Source of the DNA: Pontederia crassipes
Taxonomy: Eukaryota; Streptophyta; Magnoliopsida; Commelinales; Pontederiaceae
Direction: 5' to 3'
DNA: 64,000 bases
NCBI GenBank assembly: GCA_030549335.1
Contig: CM060192.1
Location: 21,890,157 to 21,954,156 of the forward strand
Made by a program: the position numbers and the translations under genes. Of the stretch, positions 1-12,165 are shown in pieces. The notes below the pieces were generated by a model. It worked only from the letters and a program-made list of their open reading frames with translations, ran no database searches and was not told the origin of the DNA. The number at the start of each line of letters is the position of its first letter. Within the stretch, counting starts at the first letter, position 1.

Positions 1-474
1 GCCGCGACCGGGCGCGTCGTGGTCAGCGGGTCGGCGGACAAGACGCTTTGCGTATGGCGGAGGGAGGACGTCGGAGGCCACACGCGCCTGGCGGTCCTCG
101 CCGGACACGGGGGGCCCATCAAGTGTTTGGCCGTGGAGGTGGACAGCAGGGACGATGGGGTCAATCGCGGCGGCAGCAGTCTAGGCGCAGCGCGTTACCT
201 GGTCTACAGCGGAAGCTTGGACAGGTCGGTCAAAATTTGGCGGGTCATGGACTCGGAGACGGACACCGAAGCGCTCAAGAAGACCCCGCAAAGAGCGCCG
301 ACATACGCCGGCGAAGGCATCCGACGATCTCCCTTCCACGGGCGGATCGGCGACGCCGCGGTTTCCGAGGAGTACGCCTCAAATTTCGGCACGGACGGGA
401 CTCAGAAGGGCTTCGGATCGCCGATCCACCAGGGACTGATGGAGCTGCCGGCGAGCGTGCGGGCCGGCGCCTGA
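1..474 (+). CDS. JINGUBANG-like WD40 repeat protein, C-terminal part (5' end outside window)
   Basis: The open frame runs from base 1 to a TGA at 472-474 and has no natural start here, so the gene begins left of the window. Two WD-repeat units are visible: one around VVSGSADKTLCVWRRE (residues about 6-22) and one that starts at LAVLAGHGGPIKCLAVEV and ends in LVYSGSLDRSVKIWRV, with an acidic and glycine-rich loop between. The order SADKTxCVWRR, GHxGPxKCLAVE, YSGSLDRSVKxWRV is typical of the JINGUBANG family, single-exon plant beta-propeller proteins of seven repeats; JGB itself restrains pollen germination. The last 80 or so residues form a low-complexity tail that I do not recognise. The exon is GC-rich and the downstream DNA abruptly AT-rich, as usual for monocot genes. 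Family assignment is good; which paralogue this is cannot be told from the C-terminus. Confidence 0.82.
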   Translation, partial: AATGRVVVSGSADKTLCVWRREDVGGHTRLAVLAGHGGPIKCLAVEVDSRDDGVNRGGSSLGAARYLVYSGSLDRSVKIWRVMDSETDTEALKKTPQRAPTYAGEGIRRSPFHGRIGDAAVSEEYASNFGTDGTQKGFGSPIHQGLMELPASVRAGA

Positions 475-2766
475 ACACGAGGCCGTGTGGGGACATGTGG
501 ATGTGATCTGATGACTCGATGCATCATATTAATTTGGCTTATTTCTTTTTATTCAATATGGTGTACAGCCCAGCAAACATGATCTTTTTTCCTCCTCTTT
601 AGTTGCCAGGTTCATGTCATACCCGTAAAGTATTCTAAGAACTGAGAAGTGGATGCAGAGACACACCAGTTTTAGAGTTTTATAGTGTATCCATGAACTG
701 TACCATCCCATGCTTCTTCAAAATAGATTTTTTTTTTAAGTTATTTGCTGTATATATAAATAAAAATAAGGAGGTGCTTTGCTTGGAGTCTTTCCTAATT
801 GCTTGAATAATTTTTTTTTTCAGTTGCCACCATTAATGAAAACTCATTATCCCGAATCATATGTCTGATTAGATTTTGAACTCGTTAAGCGAGGATAAAT
901 TAATTACCACTTGATCCAACATTCATTGGTGCTCGAATAAATTTTGTTGAGGGTAAGGGTATGCTTAATTAGCTAAGACAACTCTCTCAAAGTTATGTCA
1001 ATCTGCAGTGTATATATTACAGTTTTTTTTTTCAATCGGAAAAAATGCATTGCAGCTTCAACCCACACTCGTGAAATATGTGATGCACTTTATTTAGCTT
1101 TAAAGAAACTGCATTTAAATCGTGGTGGAGTATGCATTTTTACTGCAAAGGGCATGATAAATTAACATGCATACTAACACGTGTGGCACACTTCATTAAA
1201 TTGCCTAATTAGTATCATCATTTATATAATAACCGTCAGTCGTTACCTTTAAAATTAGAAAAAAAGACATTATATAATTTTAAGAAACTTTGAATTGAGA
1301 GAAAGAGAGAGAGTAACGAAAGAGAAGGATGTATTTGTAAACTCGACAAAAGTTTGAACAATCAGACCAATCATTAAATTAAAATTCAATGATGAGTTTA
1401 TTAATTTAAAATAATTAACGTAGTTGAAAGTGATGTCATCAAATAATTTGAATGATTATCTTTCGTTAGATATTGATCCAATAATAAATTAACACATATA
1501 AAAAACCTTTTTTTAATCTATACATTCATATATCTCAAACTTATGTTGTCTGATTGAGAAATTTTTTTGGGGGTTCAATTTTGATGCTATCTTTTATATA
1601 TTCATTAAATGGTTTATGGTTGAATTTATCAAATGTTTATCACAGTTGGATGAAAAATCTAATAGTAAAAAAGATGAGAACAAAATGAGGTAAGAAACAT
1701 CTATATTTTTTACCTTTTGTTATAACTAATTAATGTTCTAACTTAAAGTTAAATAGAACTCAAATAATTTTATCCTCCACAATCGTCGCCAATAAAATTA
1801 TTTTGCAAGTAGTGTAATAAAGAATTATTTAATTTTCCACATAACTAAAGATTTATTTATTTATTTATATTGTTCAGACTTCGTGATTTTAATTTATCCA
1901 TCTTACATAATATATACGAGAGGATTGGATTAGCTGCAGTTGTGGATGCAATTATATTTGACTGCATGGTGGGGGCGCTTCGCCATAATACGCTCGACAA
2001 CAGCCCAACGTTCCATCTGAGACATGAAACGTTGGGAGGTAGCTGTTCGTGGCCTTATCAAACATGACATAATCTCAGAGGTAAATGTTATTCGATGTGT
2101 GATATCGAATATAATCATAATATCTCATACCATAACTTTGATCCCATTAATTGATTAGCAGTAGTAGTTATCCGTTGACAAAGAAGTAAAGTTTCTTTCA
2201 AGCTACCTTGGATGCCCGGTAATGTTCCTGTTTGTGATATATCCGTATGAGGTTGAGATGAGTACAGGAGAGAGAGAGATAGAGAGTGAAGGGAGGAAAG
2301 GTCGTATATATCGTAGGAGAGGAGCCAGGGACGTGTTTGTGGTTCATGCTGGAGGCCATTAAAGTCTCCTACATGGATATTTCTCATGCACGTATCACGG
2401 AGCACACGAGTGGTGTTTAATTGCAGGTTTAATTTCAACCTCATCCATCGTTTCGTCCAGGGACTCATAAAGACGAAGTCGTTTCCTAGGCTTAATCGAT
2501 TTCTATGAGTTTTGGAAGCAAATTTGAGTGATGAGGAAATTAAAAGGTCAATATGAAGAAATCTGGCCGTATAGTAAATTTGGAGCAAAAAATTTTCTTC
2601 TCATCTCACTTCCTATATAATGTTTTTTATATTTGTATTTTTAATTATTATCTCAATATTTTATTATTTTATTTCATTATATTTTTTCGTCAACTCGCCA
2701 TATTTTCACTATTAAATCTGTCACAATTCCAATTCAAACATCACATACCACAATTTTTGACTTTTT
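475..2766. other. 3' flank of the WD40 gene and AT-rich intergenic DNA
   Basis: The first few hundred bases probably contain the 3' UTR of the WD40 gene, but no poly(A) signal can be fixed with confidence. The rest is AT-rich with poly(T) runs and a GA tract near 1300. A 157-codon frame on the minus strand at 2115-2588 has no recognisable domain and unremarkable composition. A short hairpin lies at 1999-2047. I see no supported gene. Confidence 0.5.
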
Positions 2767-3195
2767 GACGTTCGTTAAATGTTACTAAAACTTGATTAAA
2801 TGTCACAAAATTTTTTTAATAAACATCATCATATAAACGTCTCAATATACGAGTTATAGAAAAACCCTTGTGACGTTTATTTAAACATCCCAAAATATTC
2901 AGACGTCACAAAATATTCTTTGTGACATTTAAGCGTCACTAAATATTAAACATGGGTGTTGTGTCAACGTTACTATAAATCTCACTAAATCAATTATACA
3001 AGTTCAAAACTTATTGAAACGTCACAAAGAAATAATCATCAGACGTCTGAAGGACACAAAAAATTATCTTTTATAACATTTAAAGTGTCTAAAAAATAAT
3101 TTTCAACGACATTTAAACACTACAAAAAGATTTTTTAATAAGTTTACATCACAAAGTTTTTATGGCATTTAAACATCACTAAAAAATTAAGGATT
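2767..3195. repeat. Zone of GTCACAAA/TTTGTGAC repeats, CACTA-like internal sequence
   Basis: Short motifs such as acgtcacaaa, ttgtgacattta and aacgtcac recur in both orientations every 20-60 bases. The same motif style fills 16040-16500 and 19230-19718, and those two regions end in CACTA-type termini. No clear terminus is visible here, so this is probably a decayed or truncated copy of the same family. Confidence 0.45.
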
Positions 3196-3362
3196 ATTGA
3201 CCTTCTACCCATTATAACTATTTATCATATTTAAATGTAACACAAAGTTATAAGAAATGATGACAATTGAGATTGAATATTAATTTAATTAACAAAGAAA
3301 ATACATCTCGTCAACAAAATAATTAGCCATATTTTTTTTTTGGATGTGCTCGTTTAAGAAAA

Positions 3363-4148
3363 TGTCTAATTAGTTCAACATTTTTTTATTGAATTCTATG
3401 TTTTAATGATAACAAATTAAATTGGACATAAAAATTATTAATCTATGTTCAAGTGATGATAATGCAGGTGTAGAATTGATATGATCTCATTCGCAAAGGA
3501 AATCGTCAATTTAAACGATAAAAATAAAGATTCAACATACGACTGGTCGATCCACCGATCGTATTGACCGATCACGACTATTTTTCAAGAAGAAAATTAT
3601 GAAATTTTTTTTTAATAAAATTCACCTATAAAAATCTATAAAAGGAGTGTCAAAGCATGAGAAAAAATCATCCAAATAAGCAAGATCATTCTAAAGTTAC
3701 TTTCAAGTTCTTAAGCCCAAATTGGCAAGTTCTTTCCTTTCTCTTCTAAAGATTTAAGTGTGAGAAACTTTTGTAAAAAAAGAGAGTTAGAGGGAATCAT
3801 TATTTTCTGATCTAATGAGATTAAGAACTCGTTGTAAAAGATGTGAATCTTGCCTTTTAAGCAGAGAAAAAGACGTGTAGTGTAAAGAGAGTTATTCTCT
3901 CTCCACAAGAAAAGAGAAAGATAGTGGATCTTCGTCATTCTCGAAGTCAAGAAGTTGGAGCGAGAACGTAAGTCAAAGAGTTGAGGTCGAACTTCGTCAA
4001 CATATTGTGTCTCTTTGAGTTTATTCTTTATCTTTCACTTATGACTTATCATTATTTGCTTGTGATCAGTTTTATTAATTTTTCGAAAGTAATTTTGTGA
4101 AAAGATTTTTATACACCAATTCACCCCATTGGTGCTTTCGATCCTACA
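3363..4148 (+). repeat. Ty1/copia-type LTR (SIRE-like), solo or remnant
   Basis: The segment begins TGTCTAATTAG and ends GATCCTACA. The 3' end (attcaccccattggtgctt, then cgatcctaca) is typical of plant SIRE/Maximus LTRs and is shared with the solo LTR at 28882-30213. TATA boxes lie at 3627-3633 and 3637-3643, and the stretch upstream of them has the same ACCGATCG-type motifs as the other copy. No 5-bp target duplication is visible (gaaaa on the left, ttctt on the right), so the left edge is uncertain or the LTR arose by recombination. No primer-binding site or coding remnant follows. Confidence 0.6.
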
Positions 4149-4320
4149 TTCTTTATTTTTTTCATTTATTTGTTAGGGGTTGAACTTATAACCTCTTTGT
4201 GTACTGGAACAGTAGGTAACAATTCCGGCAAGAAAGATTTTATGTCAAAATGCATTATAGATAATATTTAAGGAGGGGGGAGTAGAATTCAATTTTTAAT
4301 CCTAAAATTTATATAATAAT

Positions 4321-5900
4321 TGTAACACTCCAAAAATTCACTCTAAAACTAAGGGCAATTAGGAGAATTCAGTCTGTTCGCCATCACACGATCATAATGA
4401 AATGAATAAAAATCGTTGAGATAAAATAAAGCTTATTTCTTCAATTGAAGTTTTTAATAAAACATTTGAAGACTAATGCGATAAATATAAAAAAGAAAAT
4501 CATTATTCAGAAAACATCCCAAAGCATCATGAATAATCTAATGGACTCAACATCATAATGACTCATCATAGTCTAGACCATGTGCAATATCGTCGTCATC
4601 CATCTTAATGATCAGTTATCTGCAAGGATCCGTAGCGCAAGATTTTTCAATTAGAGTATGGTAAGGTCATGCTATGAAATGCATCATAAGTAGGATACAA
4701 CATGCTTCGTATAAATAGTTCATGTGAGAAAAAAAACATGCATGTCATGTACCTAATCACGTGATCTACATGTCAAATGTCATATCTTCATTAGCATAAG
4801 ATAACATGTGATCATTATCATACAAAGCAATTCATTAGTAGGCACATTAAGTGACTAGCACTCATTATTATCTTGCCTCAGTAACTTCCTCGGGGCTGCT
4901 TTATAACCCGTTGGACTCCATTTTCGTGGTCATCAGTCTTTACAATTTAGTCAGTTCGATCTTATTACTAATTAAAGAACCATATCATTGCCCTCACTAT
5001 AGACTAACTAGGCCTCCGAGGTAAGACTCCCATCATCCAAAGGCAATTAGGAATTTACGTATCGTTGTCGGAAAGATATAGGTATTCCACTAAGTCCAAG
5101 GTGCAGTGCACAGTTATTTTTCGAAAGAAATGCTAACACATAAGGAGCAGAGAACAATATTTCCTACAGTGAGTTAAGGAAGGGGGCAATTTAACGTCTC
5201 TTAGTCTTTAAGTTTTAACCTAATTATGACTGAGGATGTATTTTGTATAACTATTTTTCATATATATTCATCAATGCATAGTATTGTCATATACATAGTA
5301 CTTCGAAAATATGTTTTAAAATAGTCTATGGGTCATTTTCGGTTGGTTACGATTGTGACTGGGTGGTCAAGCCCATGACTGAGGCTTGTGAGCCTCTTTT
5401 CCATCAAGTATTGATCGCGATCGTGACTGAATGTGATGGTTATGCCATGTTATCTTCACGGCCGTGCTCCTAGAGAGAATGACCGTGAGCGTGTCCAAGT
5501 TTTGGGCTCGTTCTTGGACCTCTCGCTAACCGTCGTGACCTGGTCGATCACGATCGTGCTTGACATATCACGATCGTGACATGACCTTATCACGGTCGTG
5601 TCATTGCCTTGCGAAATTGGTCAACTTCTTGTGTCTTGGTCACGATCATTTTGGGGACAGTCGTGCCATGGTCCAGAATTTTGCCGTCCCACTTGATTTT
5701 CACAAGTTTTTTTATTTAGAACTTTAGGGGAACAATGCAAATCCTTGAGAATAATATATGCATGTTTTCTAGGCATTTGAGTATCATAAGAATCACCATA
5801 CATGTAGATCTGGGGTTCATCCCCCAAAACACCTAAAACATGTTCTTGTAATATAAAATCCTATTATATAGATCTAAGCATGGTAGATCTAAACTAAGCT
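4321..5900 (+). repeat. Ty3/gypsy-type LTR remnant starting TGTAACACTCC
   Basis: TGTAACACTCCAAAA at 4321 resembles the LTR start of Tekay-like chromoviruses. Related starts occur on the plus strand at 49974 and on the minus strand from 27845 and 32056. The copy at 49974 also shares a later TCACGGTCGTG-type stretch with this one. No complete LTR, PBS or coding region can be followed, and the right edge is arbitrary. Confidence 0.42.
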
Positions 5901-6497
5901 AATATTAAGAAAACTTCCAAAACACAAATGGGGTTAAAATAGGGTTCAACTAAGATGACCCTAATAAAAAAATAAATCTAAAAAAAATAACATCAAATCT
6001 ACTATAAATGTGCAGGAAAAGAAAATAAAGAACTCTTGCATATATTCAGCATGTCCTCTCGCGAGTTTCCGATAGAGCTTCACAATCGTTCCTGAACTTC
6101 TCCTCGTTGGTCCACCTTATATAGATTTCCTCGTCTACCAAAGAAAGAAAACAAAACTCTATCTAAAAGGGGGATATTTTGCTCCATAACCGCTACCAGA
6201 CCCACCCTCACGGCCTTAAGAAGCTCCATCACGATCGTGACAATACACAAGAAAATTTTAAAATTAGGTTCATTAATCGTCAAATCATTATTTCTCCAAG
6301 TGATCATTTTCTTTATTTTTATCCTTTTTATTTACATTTTAAAATAAAAATTTCCCAATTTATTAATTAACAAGATTAAAATAAGATCTTAATTATTAAA
6401 AGATACTCTACTAATTCACTTTATTAGTTGAATGATTAGTATGTTTGTTAGAGTCTAAATCTGCATCAAGTTGTTTATGTCATCGTCACGATCGTGA
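5548..6497. repeat. Cluster of TCACGATCGTGA palindromes
   Basis: The 12-bp palindrome TCACGATCGTGA occurs exactly at 5568-5579, 6229-6240 and 6486-6497. An 11-base copy lies at 5548-5558, and near-copies occur around 5409, 5594, 5636 and 6655. The spacing is irregular. The motifs sit inside retrotransposon-like DNA, so they are probably part of the element's LTR or leader. Confidence 0.55.
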
Positions 6498-7858
6498 CAT
6501 AACATAGGAAAATCTACGCTAGGTTCATCGTCCAGGCACGACCGTAAGAAATGCACTTTAGTAGGACTTCAATGCTTGCTCACAACTGTGACAATATGCT
6601 TCAGGCTTGGATTAATGCATGATATGAAGACACAATCTTGATAATGTTGGACACGATCATGATATTGCATTTGAACTTCATTTTTTACTTTTCTTGGCCA
6701 TTTGTTTTAAGTTTTTGCTATAAAATTATCCTAAATTAGGTAGAAATTTTTAAAAGAAACTTTATAAAAAAATCAATTATATTCTTAAACACAAAAGATT
6801 CATAAAATATAAATTAAATGATCTAAACTAATGTATGATTTTTCGTGCATCAATTGCTAAGATCTTTTGACATAATTGGGGGAGACTAAGACATCATGCT
6901 TGTGGTTGATTCTAAATTGGATTTACTATATGATCAATAGATAATCCCAGGGGTGGAACCATGTACTCTCAAAATTTAAAAATTGAATTAGTTATATGTA
7001 TTATTGTAATTCCCCAAATTTTTATCAGCGGTAAATTAGTCATTTGGTCCAAAGCTCTAACTTGCCTACATAAAGTCTTAAAGCTCTCCTGTTTACCTCT
7101 TTTCTCCATCTGAACTATTGATGGCTATGTCTTGAGGAAGGAGAACTTGAGAATAAGGAGGAAGAAGAGAAGGATAGGAATATTAAAGTATCTAAAAGGG
7201 ATTCAAACCCCTCTCTCCCTTCTCAATGATGTTTTGTTTGGATTTCAATCTTTTAATAGCATTGCATATTTGTGTTTAATGCTTTCCTTTGATTCTATGA
7301 TTTATAAGTTAATTGCTATCTGAGAAGAAGTAATTGATTTCATAATATTTTATAGGATTGATTTTATTTCATGCATGCCACAATTAAGAAAATCGAAAAA
7401 GACCTAATTTGTATAGTTATTAAGGTGATTTAATAAAGTCCTTAATTAGAATTATGTTGAATGCATCTTTTGATTAATTAGATAAGTTAAAAATTGAAAT
7501 GATCAATTACTCTAATTGCTCTTAAGATAGTAGTTAAAACATAAATATTGGTCAACTAAATTTTGGAAATTAAACTTTATTATTGATTCAATTTAATGGT
7601 AATTTGAGAAAATCCATTCATTCTTGCAGTAATTAGGTGCCTAATCGTCAAAATCCATGACATTTCTCTAGGTATTCATTGTCTTTATTTTTATTCACAA
7701 TTGAAAACAAAATTTTCTCGATTTCTCAATTAATAAGGTTAAAATAAGATCTTAATTATTAATCATTCTTGTTGGAATGATACTCTATTCATTCACTTTA
7801 TTATTTAAATAATTAGTGCGTTTGCTAGTGTCTCTAAATCCTCATCATTAGTTTTATT
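6284..7858 (+). repeat. Tat/Athila-like Ty3/gypsy remnant with a duplicated LTR-like segment
   Basis: The stretch 6284-6478 is repeated in diverged form at 7645-7858; both contain gttaaaataagatcttaatt or a close variant, followed by a gatactctattcattcac-type stretch. Near 6845-6905, tgcatcaattgc is followed by ttgggggagactaag, which looks like a degenerate tRNA-Asp primer-binding site plus the following GGGGACTAAG of Tat/Athila elements. The two segments could be remains of LTR ends. No gag or pol is recognisable between them. Confidence 0.4.
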
Positions 7859-8467
7859 CTAAGTTGTGTTGTATTTCCTGATGAAGTGATGAGGTTAAGA
7901 CAACTTACAAGTTATACCATCCAAAATCTACAATCCACACGATCCAAACCATATGCCTCTTTAAGAATAGAGTTAAATATTAAATGGAAACATGGATTTG
8001 TACTAACCAAATAGAACATCCCTTTTTCCGAATGATTAAACTCAGTCAGAGGCATAAAAGAATTTGAAGCTTCACTATTCCTCCTTTTTTGTCCTGGCAC
8101 ATGAAACACCCACTCAATTTTCAGTTAAAATAAAAATATTCCATAACATTATACTAAAAATTTTATAGCTCAAAATTGACAAGAAATTATGTTGTAAATA
8201 CCGACTACTTCATAAAATTTTTAGCATGCTCGCAATCCTGTTTACTTGATTACTTGATGAAGCTAAGATTGCAACATAAACGGCATAATTATTTTGATTT
8301 AGTGATAAAGAATGAAAAAGTAGATTTTTTTTATTTTTCTAATGAAATCATGAGCTTACCCGGCCAGCCCCTTTAAAGTAGACAAATAAAGCATGGTACA
8401 CATGATGTTGACTAATTGAAAAGAGCATCATCTTCCATTTGTATGTGAATTCTGCATCTTAGTGCAA
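7859..8467. other. Intergenic DNA, nothing recognised
   Basis: Only short open frames without family resemblance occur here (65 codons on minus at 7912-8109, 66 codons on plus at 8176-8376). The stretch separates the gypsy remnant from the LINE pieces and may hold the true 5' part of the LINE, but nothing identifies it. Confidence 0.4.
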
Positions 8468-8960
8468 TGAGCATGCCTCCACCTGAGGAATCTCCTGACA
8501 TTCTCTGCTCCCCCTTTCCCCAAGACCTTTATCATCCGTAGTCTTTCCTCCACCAATCTTGCAATCAGCCACTATGATCCTTTGCTTACTCTACCTCAAG
8601 CAAATGCTCAATCTCATCAGTCCTGGGCCAACATAGTTCAAAATGTTCAATGTATGGCTCCTCTTCAACGGATTTTCCTGGGTCCACTACCAGCCATATA
8701 GGCTGCCATCACGGACAAAGTTGTCATCCCATCTAAAGAAGTAAACATAAATTTTCAACGAATTTCATGAGATTTCTGATGGATTTATTCGGCAGAAATT
8801 CATATCGACGTAGCAGGGATCTCCTCTGCCGAGAGCTCCCAGTTATTTGCCAATTGCAGTGTTCTTGATGAGCACTCACAAGTGCAAACGGGAGGCCTGA
8901 GGAGTTGCGGTGCCTTCTTCAATGTTACTCAACCTAAGCACTGGTGTCGGTCCAAAGAAG
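8468..8960 (+). pseudogene. LINE ORF1 remnant, first piece
   Basis: Broken reading frames give NLAISHYDPLLTLPQ and then SHQSWANIVQ, a style common in the gag-like ORF1 of plant L1-type LINEs. Stop codons interrupt them. The piece ends at the CACTA insertion at 8964, and LINE-like sequence continues on the far side (10324 onward) with reverse-transcriptase and later RNase H pieces in the expected order. ORF1 assignment rests on weak similarity; its position ahead of the clearer RT piece supports it. Confidence 0.42.
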
Positions 8961-8963
8961 GAC

Positions 8964-10320
8964 CACTACAAGAAAATTACAGATTTTCTACATATTCCAA
9001 AGTTTGGACTCATCCGTAATTATATTTATAATAAAACATATATAACATAATATAAACCTATGATCAATATTTTAATATTACTATTCTGTCGATAATTAGA
9101 ATGAGAGAGAGGGAGGTGGGAGAAAGAGAGAGTGTGAGAGAGGGAAAGAAATAGGTGAGAAACATTTTAATACTAAAATTTCTGGCGATGCTATCTGTCG
9201 TATTTTAGTTATTCTCTCCCTCTCCCTCCTCCTCCCCCTCTCCACCTCTCTCACTCTCTCGACGACCACCTCCGCCACTCCCTTTCCCTATCTGTCGATT
9301 CTCTCTCTCTCCCTCTCCCCCTCTCTCACTCTCACTCACTCACTCTCTCAGCTCCGGTTACCACTCTGGTGAAGGCGCAGCGGCTCCAGCCTCCCTCTCC
9401 TTCTCTCTCGTGCCTAGCGGCCAAATCTAGTCATGCGACTAGTGGCTGAATCCGGTTCTAAATGATCGATCCAGCTGTATGGCAAACTCCCTAGCGGAGA
9501 TTCAGCCCTAGATGGCCCGATCCGGTCACCTAGAGGCCGATCTGTCTAGCAGGCGGCTGGAGAGGCTGTCATCAGCCCGAACCAACCACCCTAGGCTGGA
9601 TTTGATGCTAGGTGGCCCGATTCGGCGCCTTGGCGGCTGATCCGGTCATAAGTGGCCCGATCTGGCCATCTGATGGCCCATTCGACTCTAACAGGCCCGC
9701 GCCTCCGATGCGACCTCCCTCTCCCTCTCTCTCAGAAAGATATGCCTCTAGCGATTGGATTCAACCACTGGATCTTACCTCAAGCATCAGACTTTTTATA
9801 TTTTAGAAAACATTTCTACAAATAAAGCTTTGGAATGTCTGACGAGTGCTTTCAATGAGAAACACCCTTTGGAATGTTCGACGGGTGCTTCCTGTTGGAA
9901 GCTCAGAAGACCACCGAATCTTACCACAAGCATAAGATTTTTATATTTTAGAAAAGGTTTTGACGGATAAAGCTCAAAAGCTTCAACGGGTGACTCCCAT
10001 CGGAATGTCCGATGGGTAAGCCCCATCATAAGTTTTGGAGGGAGTGTTCCCTTTGGAACTTTCGATGGGAAGCACCCTTTGGAATGTCTGACAGGTGCTT
10101 CCTACCGGAAGTTCGGAAGGGAGCACGCCCTTTAGAACTTCAACACCTATCGGAAGTTCCAAAGGACATTCTCCCTTCGGAACTTCTAACGGCGCTGACC
10201 ATCAGTTACCAACGAGCAATTTTCAATTATCATGTTCCCATCAGAAATCAGAATTTTTGACAGATAATGTGGAATTTATAACAGATTTATCCATTGGTAA
10301 TTCGCAAAAATCTTGTAGTG
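8964..10320 (+). mobile_element. Non-autonomous CACTA transposon, complete with 3-bp target duplication
   Basis: The element begins CACTACAAGAAAATTAC at 8964 and ends AAAATCTTGTAGTG at 10320, so the termini are inverted CACTACAAGA. The flanking trinucleotide is GAC on both sides (8961-8963 and 10321-10323), the 3-bp duplication expected for CACTA (En/Spm) elements. The 1357-bp interior has no transposase frame. It holds CT/GA-rich DNA (about 9100-9360), a run of GATCCGGTC/GGCCGATC-type repeats (about 9400-9720), and near the right end repeated units around TTGGAATGTCTGACGGGTGC. It interrupts a LINE remnant. Confidence 0.9.
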
Positions 10321-10323
10321 GAC

Positions 10324-12165
10324 ATTAGTTTCATCGCCATTGTGGATACAACTTGAGGGTTTACCATTCGAGCAGCGTAGTTATGCCTTTATATCACGAT
10401 GTCCAAAAGCTTTGGCAAGCCTCTATGTCTCAATGAGGAATCCCTTGATGACAATGTGAGGTAGGTCATCAAGGTTTGCATCAAGGTAGGCCATGGCCGA
10501 TGAGGGCCTCAACATCTTACTCTATGATGTTGAGGCCCTCATCGGCCATGGAAGACAGACTCTTAGTTGGATGGCACCGGAGGTGTGCCGGAGAACATTT
10601 CAGATCTCAATCATCCTCCTCACGCAGCTCTCAACCCTACGATCATTATGTATGGTTGTGATACGATGCTTGTCTTGCAACAACAATTGGAAAGCACAAC
10701 GAAGACAATTCACCTAATGTCATTTCATCCAACTACTATGATACTAATCACCTATCCACCACTCCGGATCGATCTATATGTGGTATCCACGCATTGTATC
10801 CATGTGGTGATTTTGCAGTCGATGAACATACCATGTGCTCCTCAAGATACGAAATCAGGCATATCAAGTGACGCAGCCTCCTCTTCCCCTCTCCAAAAAT
10901 TTCCTCTTTCTACAAACCATAACCCTAATTCTCATCTTAGAATATTTCCTAGTTCCTCCTCTCCTATCACGATTCCCCCTCATAGGAAAAATATGACTTC
11001 CCCTACCAGCCTTATAGACCATGTGCATATTATGTCATTACAGTCAACCTCGGAGGCTGCACAGAAGTAGTAAGGGAATTAGACAGGGATCCTCTTATAT
11101 CATGAACTAGTAGTTTCCCTAAGGAATATCTCTCCTTTTCCTCATGCCACATATCCATTAGTCACCAATTATATGCTTATCTTTATGACTGATACAAAAC
11201 CAAATTGCAAAAAATTTAAAAAGTTCTACACTTATTGGGGGGCTTAACAAACCAAAGGATTAACACTGCCAAATCTGAAGTTTATTTCTCGCCTGGTCTC
11301 AACTATCAGCAAATAAATGTCATTACAGATACTTTGCCTTTTTCATATTTTAGGTTCCTTAATATTTTTTAAGTACATCTCATTAAAAAACCAAGCGGCT
11401 CTAATGCAGAAAGTATCAAATCGAATTCAGGGGTGGAAATAGATGTCTGTTAAACTAACCTAGTAAGTCCACTCTTATTAATTTTGTTCTAAACTCTATT
11501 CCTACCTATACCATGAGCTCGGTCTATCTTTGAGGATTAGGCCTACAATCCATCAAAGAATCCATAAAAAAACTCTTGCACTTTTTTTTCCTGGGATCTT
11601 GTTGATGGAAAAAGGGGAACCCACTAAATAAATTTGGAAATTGTTTAGCTTTCTAAAGCCGAGGGAGGAGTTGCTATCTCATTAAGCCATCTTTACTCAT
11701 AAAAAGGATCATTGTCATCCTCAATAAGCAAGATAATCTACACGAGTTAAACTTGACACTTGCAAGTACATCGATCTACACCCCAGTTAACTCACAAGGC
11801 AATATGAATTTTGTAGGCTGTTGGAAGCTAATTTTTTCTACCTTGCAGGAGACCAAGTTAGGAATGAATAAGCGTATTAGGGATGGATGATCTACAAATT
11901 TGTTTTAAGGCCCTTGGTTATTTAATATTCCATTGGCATGGTTGTCTACTTACATTAGTGTTCATGCACCTTTAGATTCTCTTCTTCTCAGTGATCTTAT
12001 TGCTTGTAATGGTTGGAATGTTGGACTATTATCTGAACGTTTTGGTGATACTTTAATTGCACGTATTACTTCTTTGTATTTGCTTATGATTGTATGTGAT
12101 GATTGTCATGGACGTACTCTACAAACGTCATTTTTGCATAATCATGCATTTAATTAATATATTAA
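10324..12165 (+). pseudogene. LINE remnant, second piece: reverse transcriptase and downstream region
   Basis: At about 11268-11370 the frame reads NTAKSEVYFSPGLNYQQ and then INVITDTLPFSYFRF, matching the KSE...LPFxYLG segment of plant L1-type reverse transcriptases. It is followed by remnants of the IHQRIxK...FFxG...WxLxxxPKxxGG stretch around 11550-11670. At 11920-12150 the sequence WLFNIPLAWLS, DLIACNGWNVGLLSERFGD fits the region before the RNase H domain (V-DLI...W-...LL...F). Many stops and frameshifts make it non-functional. It breaks off at about 12165, where gypsy-type DNA begins. Confidence 0.66.
10491..10551. repeat. Perfect 26-bp inverted repeat with 9-base loop
   Basis: The arm at 10491-10516 (CCATGGCCGATGAGGG then CCTCAACATC) is the exact reverse complement of 10526-10551, with the loop TTACTCTAT between. 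The repeat lies 170 bases right of the CACTA insertion, within LINE-like DNA. It is more perfect than the surrounding decayed sequence, which points to a recent palindromic duplication. Confidence 0.9.

Noticed and set aside
2115..2588. 157-codon minus-strand frame
   Set aside because: It has no recognisable domain, signal or gene-like base composition, and sits in intergenic DNA.
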